Assembly (NCBI GenBank): GCA_945871445.1
Contig: CAMBWI010000004.1
Coordinates: 1 to 64,000 of the forward strand
Direction: 5' to 3'
Source of the DNA: Singulisphaera sp. GP187
GTDB taxonomy: Bacteria > Planctomycetota > Phycisphaerae > Phycisphaerales > SM1A02
DNA length: 64,000 bases
The position numbers and the translations under genes are program-made. The notes under the pieces were generated by a model. That model did not search any database. It was given only the letters and a program-made list of their open reading frames with translations, and was not told the origin of the DNA. The stretch's first letter is position 1, and the number at the start of each line of letters is the position of its first letter. Shown in pieces: positions 48,965 to 57,001 of the stretch.

Positions 48965-50599
48965 ATGAAAGAGCATTCAATCTACGGTCAGAGTCAAATG
49001 AACCAGCAAACAGGATTGCGTTTATTGCTGATTGGGCTGGCTATTTCTACATCCTTTCATTTTTTAGAGAAGGCCGACGCACGACTTCCACAAACCCTTC
49101 TCGACACATTTTTGCCTTTCCCTCAAGGTGCTGTTGGCGATAGTTTCGGGAGTGCAATTGCAGTGAGTGGGGAAAATGTTGCTGTAGGCATACCTGGATT
49201 TGATTCAGGGAATATCCAAGATGTAGGTGCTGTTCAAGTTTATATTGGAACTCTAATACCAGGTTTTTATAATTGTTCTCAAACCCTTAAAACCACAGGA
49301 GCGCTTGTTTCTGTGGCAGCTTCGGATGGCTGCGGGTCTTCTGTAGCAATTTCGCCAAACTGGATTGCGGCAGGTGCTCCGAATTGGGATACATCTGTAC
49401 TGCCAATAAAGTATAATTGTGGAGCTGTTTTTGTTTGGAACAGAGAACCTCTCCCACCAAATAGTTGGAACGCAGTTCCAATTACAGTGCTGCATCAAAA
49501 TCCATTTGAACAGGATAGATTTGGAACTAGTGTTACATTGCATGAAGACGTAAATGGTGTAATTCTGGCCGTTGGTACACCAACAGATGGTTTGGGTAAT
49601 GGCAATACGTCAGGTGCCTACGTCAATCGTGGGTCAGTCAGTTTATATAAATATAACAATCAGACCCTTGAGTGGGAGCAAAATGGTTTTATTCCTGCAT
49701 TCCCAATTTCTCAACAGACAAATCTAAATATGGCGAATGGATTTTTCGGAGTTTCCATAGCAATATTTGGTGACTATATGGTGATAGGAGCTCACAGGCA
49801 GTCTGTGACAAAGTCGAGGCAAGGAACCGCTTTTGTGTTCAAGCGTGGTGGTGTATTTGTTCCTCAGAATCCAGACAATCAAAACCAACTTTGGGGAGAG
49901 TGGAAGTTTGTTCAGAGACTCGTTTCACAAAATCCGAAAATTGACGATCAGTTCGGTTGGGTCGTGGGTATTACTCCATGGAACATTATTGTTGGAGCGC
50001 CAGCTGGGATTGCTCCTGAGTCAATAAACGAAATCGGTTCTGCATCGATTTGGCGACTTGACCCTTTGGATCTAATCGAACCCGCAAAGGATCCGTCGAC
50101 ATTTTCTGATGGGTTTCCTGGTGACCAGTTTGGTTATTCGGTTCTCATTGAGTCGGCAACAGTTCAAATAGGCGCAGTGGGATTTGATACACCTTCTAAC
50201 CAAAACACAGGATGTGTCTATCAATTCAAGAGGTTCAGCACAGCATGCAGTTTATGGACCCAAGAAACTCCAATTTTGCCTCCACCAAGTGCAAACATTG
50301 CAAATTCTCGCTTTGGAACTTCACTTGCACTTGCTACTAATTGTATTCTTGTTTCATCTTTGCATGGCGCAAATCAAGTTCCTGACCAAGGAGTGGTTTT
50401 CTCCTTTATGATTCCTCAACCACCAGAACCGTGCGAAACCGATTTTAACGGGGATGGTGGAACTGATGGCGAAGACCTCTTGTTATTGCTATCGCATTGG
50501 GGTGGGCCTGGCGGCGATGTGAATGGTGATGGAACCACGAATGGTGCTGATTTGACATATGCCTTTCACATATGGGGACCCTGCGTCTGCGGTGATTGA
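48965..50599 (+). CDS. FG-GAP beta-propeller protein with dockerin-like C-terminus
   Basis: A 544-residue exported protein. A signal peptide (~residues 13-35, LLLIGLAISTSFHFLEKADA) is followed by about seven FG-GAP repeats (for example DSFGSAIAVSGENVAVGIPG, DRFGTSVTL, DQFGWVVGITPWNIIVGAPAG, DQFGYSVLI), consistent with a seven-bladed propeller. The C-terminus has two dockerin-type calcium loops, DFNGDGGTDGED and DVNGDGTTNGAD. Codon use is AT-richer than its neighbours. ATG 48965 or ATG 49001 could start it. Probably a secreted or surface-bound protein; binding target unknown. Confidence 0.8.
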   Translation: MKEHSIYGQSQMNQQTGLRLLLIGLAISTSFHFLEKADARLPQTLLDTFLPFPQGAVGDSFGSAIAVSGENVAVGIPGFDSGNIQDVGAVQVYIGTLIPGFYNCSQTLKTTGALVSVAASDGCGSSVAISPNWIAAGAPNWDTSVLPIKYNCGAVFVWNREPLPPNSWNAVPITVLHQNPFEQDRFGTSVTLHEDVNGVILAVGTPTDGLGNGNTSGAYVNRGSVSLYKYNNQTLEWEQNGFIPAFPISQQTNLNMANGFFGVSIAIFGDYMVIGAHRQSVTKSRQGTAFVFKRGGVFVPQNPDNQNQLWGEWKFVQRLVSQNPKIDDQFGWVVGITPWNIIVGAPAGIAPESINEIGSASIWRLDPLDLIEPAKDPSTFSDGFPGDQFGYSVLIESATVQIGAVGFDTPSNQNTGCVYQFKRFSTACSLWTQETPILPPPSANIANSRFGTSLALATNCILVSSLHGANQVPDQGVVFSFMIPQPPEPCETDFNGDGGTDGEDLLLLLSHWGGPGGDVNGDGTTNGADLTYAFHIWGPCVCGD

Positions 50600-50629
50600 A
50601 GTGCAAAGATTCAAGATCATTTTGCGGGG

Positions 50630-50635
50630 TAAACT
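50630..50635 (+). promoter_or_regulatory. -10 box of the MazG-like gene (TAAACT)
   Basis: TAAACT ends six bases before the ATG at 50642. Confidence 0.45.
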
Positions 50636-50641
50636 CCCTGA

Positions 50642-50926
50642 ATGCAAATCTCTGAATTTCAAACATTCATTCGATCTCGCTATGACGAGACTGATCGTGC
50701 GAGAGGACCTTCCAAAACATTTGTGTGGCTTGCTGAGGAATTTGGCGAACTAGCACACGCAATTGGCAAGCACGATCGAGGCGATGGGGATCCTGCCAAT
50801 TTGCGCGAAGAATTTGCTGATTGCTTGGCTTGGATGTGCACGCTTGCAAACATTTGCGATGTCGACCTCGAACAAGCGATTCGTGAAAAATATATAAAAG
50901 ATGGCGGGCCGAAAGGGACGAAATGA
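50642..50926 (+). CDS. MazG-like nucleotide pyrophosphohydrolase
   Basis: A 94-residue all-alpha NTP pyrophosphatase. The metal-binding pattern EExxE (Glu32, Glu33, Glu36 in LAEEFGELAHAI) and ExxD (Glu57, Asp60 in REEFADCLAW) is complete. It probably cleans up non-canonical nucleotides; the substrate is unknown. It overlaps the HIT gene by four bases. Confidence 0.85.
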   Translation: MQISEFQTFIRSRYDETDRARGPSKTFVWLAEEFGELAHAIGKHDRGDGDPANLREEFADCLAWMCTLANICDVDLEQAIREKYIKDGGPKGTK

Positions 50927-51381
50927 CTTCTACCTGCGGCGTATGCAAAATCCACACAAGCGAATTGCTCGATGAACTTGTCGCATGGGAAAGTGATCGT
51001 TGGATTCTTCGGCATCACCCTACGCCAGCTCCATTGGTTGGTTGGTTTCTACTGGACACGAGACGACACGTTGCCAGTGCCGCGGACTTTGATGCACTTG
51101 AAGAAGCGGAATTTGCGCAAATTCTTGGTTCCGCGATGCGTGCGATTCGCAGTGTGATTGCTGTGCCTCGTGTCTATATAATTCTCTTCGGCGAAGGTGC
51201 GCAGCATGTTCATGCGCATCTCATTCCGCGTGATCCTTCGCATACGGGGACTTCAGCGTGGGAAATTGCAGATTGGTACAGAGCAGTTGAATCTGGAAAG
51301 CGCCCCGCAGCGCAACCCGTAGAAATCGCGGAGGCAGTGCAACGAGTTCGGGAAGAAATGCGAAGAACGGTCAAGATCTGA
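50923..51381 (+). CDS. HIT-family nucleotide hydrolase/transferase
   Basis: A 152-residue protein with the HxHxH catalytic motif (His95, His97, His99 in EGAQHVHAHLIPRDP). HIT enzymes cleave or transfer nucleotide phosphates. Cys5 and Cys8 near the N-terminus may bind zinc. Paired by ATGA overlap with the MazG-like gene, which suggests joint nucleotide housekeeping. Convergent with the HI0933 gene, overlapping its 3' end by 11 bases. Confidence 0.82.
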   Translation: MTSTCGVCKIHTSELLDELVAWESDRWILRHHPTPAPLVGWFLLDTRRHVASAADFDALEEAEFAQILGSAMRAIRSVIAVPRVYIILFGEGAQHVHAHLIPRDPSHTGTSAWEIADWYRAVESGKRPAAQPVEIAEAVQRVREEMRRTVKI

Positions 51382-52684
51382 TAGCAGAGTCTGCGTTTGC
51401 AGTGTGAGCTGCTGCAGTCCCTGCAACAAATCCGCTTGCCCAAGCCCACTGAAAACTGAATCCTCCGATTCGTCCGTCGACATCGAGCATCTCGCCACAA
51501 AGAAAAAGTCCTGGACATTTCAGGCTCTCAAGTCGGTCGATATTCAGTTCTGCAAGAGGCACTCCGCCTGCAGTGGTTTCTGCGGCAGTGAAGCCACGCG
51601 TCCCATTTGGAATGACTTCGCACGCGGTCAAAATTTGCACGAGCGAACTTCGTCGTTCACGGGTTAATTGTTGCACTCCGCTTGCTGGATCGACTGTGGC
51701 TTGCAGACACGCTGCGCGCAGAAATCTTTCGGGAAGTTTTCCTTTCAGAAAAGACAAAACGCTTTGACCTTTCGTCTGCACAAATTCCTGCTCGAGAGAT
51801 TCGCTTCGCAATCCTGGCATCCAATTGATTCGCAGACGTGCGTTGGGATCCACATCCAAAAGATGAAGCCAGTGTCGACTGACATCGAGAACTGCTGGTC
51901 CAGAGAGACCGAAATGTGCGCAGAGCACGGCTCCACAAACTGGAGGAATTGGCTTTCCTGCACTACTTCGGGCTTGAGCGCCATCAGCACGAATCGCTGT
52001 CAATTCTGCAGGAAGCGCAAGTCCGCTGAGTGTTGTCAACCAATGGTCGCTTGGCAGTGTGAGCGGCACGAGCGCAGGGACGATGAGTTGCGTGACAGAA
52101 TGACCAAGCGAACGAGCAATTGTAAATCCGTGACCATCCGAACCAGATTTCGGAAGGCTCATACCTCCCATGCAAAGTATGACAGTTCGTGCGTGCATGC
52201 ACTCTTCGCCGAAGTGAATCTCAAACCCGTTTTCAACTTGTGCAATACTTTCAACTCGCAGAGGGTGAAGGATAGTTACGCCGGCCGAATGTGCGGCAGA
52301 GACGAGCGCATCGAGCACACTTCGGGCCTTATCAGTTGTTGGAAAAAGTTTTCCAGTTTCTTCGCGCTTGAGTTGAACTCCACATTCTGCGAAGAATTCG
52401 ATTGTTGATTCGACTGGATATCTTCGCAGAATTCTGCGGATCAACTCTGGTGAGCCACCTGAATAGTCCCGTTCATCAACTGCGTGATGGGTGACATTGC
52501 ATCTGCCTCCACCAGCAACAAGAATCTTCGCGCCGAGTGTACGAGCGCTGTCGATTGCAACAACTTTGAGTGCGGGCCCTTCACGCGCTGCCCAAATTGC
52601 AGCGAAAAGCCCCGCCGCACCTGCGCCAATGATTGCAATGTCTGCGGAGGGGTGAGTGGGAATGTCAGGGCTCGAATTGTTCAC
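51371..52684 (-). CDS. HI0933-family flavoprotein (NAD(P)/FAD-dependent oxidoreductase)
   Basis: A 437-residue flavoprotein. The dinucleotide-binding motif is IAIIGAGAAGLFAAIWAARE, then ILVAGGGRCNVTH and EETGKLFPTTDKA, all typical of the HI0933/YhiN family (also BaiN). The reaction is uncertain. Last gene of the recG-ABC-M14 unit; its 5' end overlaps the M14 gene by four bases. Confidence 0.85.
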   Translation of the reverse strand: MNNSSPDIPTHPSADIAIIGAGAAGLFAAIWAAREGPALKVVAIDSARTLGAKILVAGGGRCNVTHHAVDERDYSGGSPELIRRILRRYPVESTIEFFAECGVQLKREETGKLFPTTDKARSVLDALVSAAHSAGVTILHPLRVESIAQVENGFEIHFGEECMHARTVILCMGGMSLPKSGSDGHGFTIARSLGHSVTQLIVPALVPLTLPSDHWLTTLSGLALPAELTAIRADGAQARSSAGKPIPPVCGAVLCAHFGLSGPAVLDVSRHWLHLLDVDPNARLRINWMPGLRSESLEQEFVQTKGQSVLSFLKGKLPERFLRAACLQATVDPASGVQQLTRERRSSLVQILTACEVIPNGTRGFTAAETTAGGVPLAELNIDRLESLKCPGLFLCGEMLDVDGRIGGFSFQWAWASGFVAGTAAAHTANADSAIRS

Positions 52685-54435
52685 GGCTTCGCAGAAAGAG
52701 TGAAGCTCTCCTCGATGTCACGGAATTTTTCGCCGCTGTACTTCACGCGCAATGAAGCGCCGGTTATTCCTTTTACGATGAATCGAAATTTTGCCGTTGA
52801 TAATCCAGCGATTCCTTCATCGACTTGAAGTTCTTGAGGATTGAATCGGACAGCTTCGAAGGTGGTTCCAAGTCGTTGTGGCATTGGGCCAGCAGAGACA
52901 ACAGTGATGTTTGCGCCGTCGAGAGTCAATCGATCTGGCATTCCGATCTGATTCTTGATCGCTCGCAAAGTGCGAGTTGGAATACGCCGATCGTTGGCGA
53001 TTTCGATTGTGATCATCCAAAGACCGTCGCTCATCTGTTGAATGAGCATCGGGTGGAAATGCAGGAGTGGCATTTGCTCTGCATGAAAAGCAGTAAAGGC
53101 GAAGTTGCGATGCGCTTCTTCTTCCAGCATAAATGGCGGAGGAATCCTACTTGACCATTTATTCCCACCACCGACCAAGACCGTTCCATACTCTGGATGT
53201 TTCAATTCTTTCCAGTCAGTTGTTGTTTGCCCAAAGAGCAATCGATCACGCCAACGCGTCATCTGTTCTGGAGAAGGATCGGATCCATTTTGCAGAATTC
53301 TTTTGTCTGACCAGAGTTCATTGGTGAAGGTGATCACGCCAAGCGATTCAGCAAGCCAATTCACAAAGCCACCATGGACGGTGTAGAGATCCTGATAAAT
53401 GACCATTGAACGATAGAAGGGGAGCATCTCTACTCCGGCATTCGCAATCGCGTCATATGTCGCACGATCAGAGCCGACATATTCCCCTTCGCGATAATTC
53501 GCGCCTGGTCCGCGCAGAATCATTCCGCCAGCATTGTGATAACTCTGACCTGCAGCGATATTGGGATGATTGAGAATCCACTGCGCAATAGCCTTTGTTT
53601 CAGGGAAACAAAGTGGAAAATCGCCTGCGCCGCCTTGCACATGTTCTGGCTGCCAGTCCGCTGGCCAATTCCGATTCATGTCATAGCCGCCGGGTCCATC
53701 TTCATTGACTCGGCCGTCTCCATCGTTGTCTATACCTTCGCTTCCAGCCATCGACCAATCGCCATATTCCATCGTTCCGTCGGGACGGAGTTCTGTCGAT
53801 ACTCGTTCGAGAATGCGCGGGTCGCGAGCATTGCGACGATGCGAACCTTTGGAATCTATGCGCCACATCTGTCCGATGGAACCGTCGCCGTCAAGATCAT
53901 CCGGTCCATCTTCATCGCAGACTCCATCGCGATCATCATCCGTGGGTTGCATTCCTGTTCGCGACGAGTGCGAACTATTTTGTTGATTGAACCAGTTCGC
54001 ACGTCCATCGGGATTGACTGATGGAACAAAATAGAAAGCGCATCGATCGACGAGTTTGGTCAAAGCTGGGACTTTTCCAAATGCTTTGCAGAGGTATTCA
54101 ATCGAATACATGACTGTTTCTGTCGATTGGACTTCATTTCCATGGATGTTGCCATCGATCCACATCGCAGGCTTGGATGTGTCAGGTCCAGTCGCAGGAT
54201 TATTGAGCGTGATGATCATTAGTGGTCGATTCTGCGATGATCTGCCAATTTCCTTCATTGTGAGCAAATTTGGATAGGCCAACACCAAATCATTCGCCAT
54301 TTTTAAAACATCTGGATAGTCATAAAAACGATTCCAAGCGATATCAACTTTGCTAGGCAATTGCTGTTGACTCCATGTGGCAGAAGTCGGAATCACCAAT
54401 GCAAGAATTGTCAAGAGCAATCTCGTTCGATTCAT
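52681..54435 (-). CDS. M14-family metallocarboxypeptidase, active-site complete
   Basis: A 584-residue exported zinc peptidase. A signal peptide (~1-22) is followed by the M14 domain: zinc ligands His and Glu in WIDGNIHGNEVQSTE, the third ligand His in AAGQSYHNAGG, and the catalytic Glu in ITFTNELWSD. Asp-rich calcium-like inserts (DDDRDGVCDEDGPDD, DGDGRVNEDGPGG) interrupt the domain. The C-terminal ~150 residues are probably beta-sandwich. Likely cleaves peptides or peptidoglycan-type substrates outside the cytoplasm. Overlaps its paralogue by four bases. Confidence 0.85.
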   Translation of the reverse strand: MNRTRLLLTILALVIPTSATWSQQQLPSKVDIAWNRFYDYPDVLKMANDLVLAYPNLLTMKEIGRSSQNRPLMIITLNNPATGPDTSKPAMWIDGNIHGNEVQSTETVMYSIEYLCKAFGKVPALTKLVDRCAFYFVPSVNPDGRANWFNQQNSSHSSRTGMQPTDDDRDGVCDEDGPDDLDGDGSIGQMWRIDSKGSHRRNARDPRILERVSTELRPDGTMEYGDWSMAGSEGIDNDGDGRVNEDGPGGYDMNRNWPADWQPEHVQGGAGDFPLCFPETKAIAQWILNHPNIAAGQSYHNAGGMILRGPGANYREGEYVGSDRATYDAIANAGVEMLPFYRSMVIYQDLYTVHGGFVNWLAESLGVITFTNELWSDKRILQNGSDPSPEQMTRWRDRLLFGQTTTDWKELKHPEYGTVLVGGGNKWSSRIPPPFMLEEEAHRNFAFTAFHAEQMPLLHFHPMLIQQMSDGLWMITIEIANDRRIPTRTLRAIKNQIGMPDRLTLDGANITVVSAGPMPQRLGTTFEAVRFNPQELQVDEGIAGLSTAKFRFIVKGITGASLRVKYSGEKFRDIEESFTLSAKP

Positions 54436-56237
54436 GGGATGACCTCCGTTGGTAGCGTGACTTTTTCACCAGTGATTGATGCTCGATAGGTTCCGTTTGG
54501 TTTCCATGTCGCATCAAGAATAATTGGATCATCTGATGGAGACTGAACAAGCCAACGAAACGATTTTCGACCGCCTACTCCTGTCAGTCCATCGATAATG
54601 GTCACGCGTTGGCCAGAGAGGATTCGATCCTTTGGTGTCGAAAGTCCAAGGATGATTGGTTCTGGCTGACGATTTGTTTTGCCCATTGCTGTCGTTGTTG
54701 GAAGCCAGCCATCATTCACAAGTTCCATTTCGATTTCATAAATTCCAGGTGCAACCATTTTTGAAGTCAGGTTGCGAATCGAAATTTTTGCTTGGCGCTT
54801 CGCAAGTTCGCTCAGAAATCCAGCAACAGCATCTGCGAGCTTCGGGATTTCGCTCGGCGGCGGATCCGTTCGAAAACGACTACGAAAGCCTCCAATTTCG
54901 ACTGGTCCAAGAGTTGGATGATTGAAAGGTGTCCACGCAATAAATCCGCGTCCTGCTTGATCGCGGTCGTTCCAAGCAAGCCATCCAGCAGATTCTTCGT
55001 CGGCAGGTTTCTCTGGAGATTTGGTGGGAGGTGCATCGCTAACTGGTGCGTCGGCAACTGGCGCAGCTGCAACTGGCGCAGCTGCAACTGGCGCCGTGAC
55101 AACTGGCGTCGTGACAACTGGCGCCGTGACAACTGGCGTCGTGACAACTGGCGTCGTGACAACTGGCGCAGCTGCAACTGGCGATGCATCTGGTCGTCCC
55201 CAGGCTTGCGTTGCAAATGTCGGAATGCCTCGATGCGCATAAAGCCACAGCGCAAATGATCCAGATGGATCGCATTCAGTAGTGCGCGCTTGTCCAGAAA
55301 GTTCGCGCCACTTGCTTCCCATTTCTTCCCAAGTTGCGCTGTCGCCAGAATCCAACGCAAGTGGAGTTTTGCCAGTGATATCTTTTGCCTTTGAATCTGG
55401 AGTCTTGACCAAATTATCCCAGCGTCCAATCACAAGTGCGCCGACTATTCGTGGATGTTCAAATACGAATTTAACGAGTGCCTGCGATTCGGGTTCGCTC
55501 AATTGAAAATTGCCTGCATTGGGCGAAAATTCTGGCCAACGGTGCGGAAAATTGCGGTCGATATCAACGCCTCCAATGTCATCTTCCGCAACAAGCCCGT
55601 CGCGATCTGAGTCCAATCCTTCTGTGTACAGCGTGTAAATAGCTCGCTGATCTTTCGTGGCGTCTGGAGTTCGCAAAAGTCGAGGATCGCTTGGATCTGC
55701 AAGATGCGTCGGAGGATCATTCGCCGGCAGCTGAAGCCTGCGCATCATTGTGATTGCTCCATCACCGTTTATATCTTTGGCAGGATCTTCATCAATGCGT
55801 CCATCACGATCTTCGTCAACGGGTCTTGTGTTGCGATTTGCTCTTCCATCTGCGTTCATAAACGTCTCGAGATATGAATCCGGATTGGCGCAGGGGATGA
55901 CATAAAAAGTATTCTTCTGGAGAATCTCAGGTGTTTCAAGCAGTTTTTTGACTGCTGCAACTGCGATTGCGACCGAACTTGGTCTGCTGCCATCAAGACC
56001 GCTGACAAGCAAGATGGCTGGTTTCTTTTCTGCATCCGCAATACTGTCGCTGAGTTTGATCACTTCTATTGACTGGCCAGACCATGATTTTCCGATAGTG
56101 GTGATCGATGCACGAGCGCGGTTGTTGTCGACAATCGTTCGCACTTGCGCGATGGCATCACGCGGGGTGATGGACGATGCGATAGGAGGGTCTGCGACAA
56201 GTCCAAGCAAAAGAATTGCGAGCGGAATGATCGTCAT
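54432..56237 (-). CDS. M14-like pseudo-peptidase lacking zinc ligands
   Basis: A 601-residue exported paralogue of the downstream M14 enzyme, with the same Asp-rich inserts (DEDRDGRIDEDP, DRDGLVAEDD). Every catalytic residue seems lost: the HxxE position is GLDGSRPSS, the third His is in IGRWDNL, and the catalytic Glu is Gln (TQAWGRP). Residues ~350-399 are a Val-Thr-Pro/Ala-Pro repeat linker encoded by ten 15-base repeats. A C-terminal domain (~430-601) follows. It may act as a regulator or binding partner of the active enzyme; that is inference. Confidence 0.75.
   Translation of the reverse strand: MTIIPLAILLLGLVADPPIASSITPRDAIAQVRTIVDNNRARASITTIGKSWSGQSIEVIKLSDSIADAEKKPAILLVSGLDGSRPSSVAIAVAAVKKLLETPEILQKNTFYVIPCANPDSYLETFMNADGRANRNTRPVDEDRDGRIDEDPAKDINGDGAITMMRRLQLPANDPPTHLADPSDPRLLRTPDATKDQRAIYTLYTEGLDSDRDGLVAEDDIGGVDIDRNFPHRWPEFSPNAGNFQLSEPESQALVKFVFEHPRIVGALVIGRWDNLVKTPDSKAKDITGKTPLALDSGDSATWEEMGSKWRELSGQARTTECDPSGSFALWLYAHRGIPTFATQAWGRPDASPVAAAPVVTTPVVTTPVVTAPVVTTPVVTAPVAAAPVAAAPVADAPVSDAPPTKSPEKPADEESAGWLAWNDRDQAGRGFIAWTPFNHPTLGPVEIGGFRSRFRTDPPPSEIPKLADAVAGFLSELAKRQAKISIRNLTSKMVAPGIYEIEMELVNDGWLPTTTAMGKTNRQPEPIILGLSTPKDRILSGQRVTIIDGLTGVGGRKSFRWLVQSPSDDPIILDATWKPNGTYRASITGEKVTLPTEVIP
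55041..55190 (-). repeat. Ten 15-base tandem repeats in the pseudo-peptidase gene
   Basis: Ten consecutive units of pattern AACTGGCG(C/T)NG(C/T)... on the plus strand (55041-55190) encode five-residue units such as VVTTP, VVTAP and VAAAP on the minus strand. Copy number may vary between strains. Confidence 0.85.
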
Positions 56238-56240
56238 GAA

Positions 56241-56975
56241 TTACATCTCCGTTGAGAGCGTTGCGTTATCCATTGTGTACAAGCCAACGAGCCATTTTTC
56301 GACAACATATGGATCGATATGAAAAACACCTTCAAGTGTTCCAACACGAATAACATGCCGTTTCGAATTGTCCGCTGGCGTCGCAAGCTTCACCTCGATC
56401 GCGTCATATGGAGAAGGCGGAACTCCGATGCAGCAACCATCCCACTGATTCAGCATGACGAGGCATTCACTTGATTCTGTCACAATGAGAGGAAATGCTA
56501 TGTATCCAGAGATTCTGACATATCTGCCATTGAGCATTGCAATGCGTTGCGGAATCTCTTTCTCTCCAAGACGAGGGATGTATGTGTCCGATGCGCTCAT
56601 CAGCAATTCCCATGTCACTTCGTATGGACTTTCTTTTGTCCCTTTGCCTTGTATGACAAACTTTCCGTCTGCGATAATCGCCCCATCTTTTTCGACAAGT
56701 CTTCCTGGCCGAACCTTTGCATCTTTAATTATTTGGTCGAGTCCATTTGTAAAACTTCCAGGCGTTGGAGCTGTCGCAGGTCTGGATGCAGACAAAGGCA
56801 AAGTCAATTGATCAACCGGTGTGAGGGTTGGCGCAGTGACTGTTGCAACAGCAGGTGCGGAATTTGTAGAAATTGCAACTACTGGTGTCGGCGCGATCTC
56901 TTGCGATGGGATTAGAAAAAATGCAGCCAACCCTGCGCCAACAAGAATCAGAATTGTGATCCAAAATAATCTCAT
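56241..56975 (-). CDS. DUF3299 membrane-anchored protein
   Basis: A 244-residue protein with an N-terminal membrane helix, a Thr/Pro/Ala-rich linker (~30-75) and a DUF3299 domain (~140-235; YVRISGYIAFPLIV, WDGCCIGVPPSPYDAIEV). DUF3299 proteins commonly accompany MacB/YbbP-type ABC transporters; I recall such a set under zinc control in Vibrio, which should be checked. Four bases from the pseudo-peptidase and 26 from the permease on the same strand. Function unknown. Confidence 0.75.
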   Translation of the reverse strand: MRLFWITILILVGAGLAAFFLIPSQEIAPTPVVAISTNSAPAVATVTAPTLTPVDQLTLPLSASRPATAPTPGSFTNGLDQIIKDAKVRPGRLVEKDGAIIADGKFVIQGKGTKESPYEVTWELLMSASDTYIPRLGEKEIPQRIAMLNGRYVRISGYIAFPLIVTESSECLVMLNQWDGCCIGVPPSPYDAIEVKLATPADNSKRHVIRVGTLEGVFHIDPYVVEKWLVGLYTMDNATLSTEM

Positions 56976-57001
56976 AATTCATTTTTCGCAGGATGGGATG
57001 T

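Noticed and set aside
48749-48965. Integrative element at tRNA-Arg
   Set aside because: No integrase, no repeat of the tRNA 3' end and no other mobile genes were seen nearby.
55041-55190. CRISPR-like array
   Set aside because: The 15-base units are directly adjacent with no spacers and are in frame inside a coding gene.
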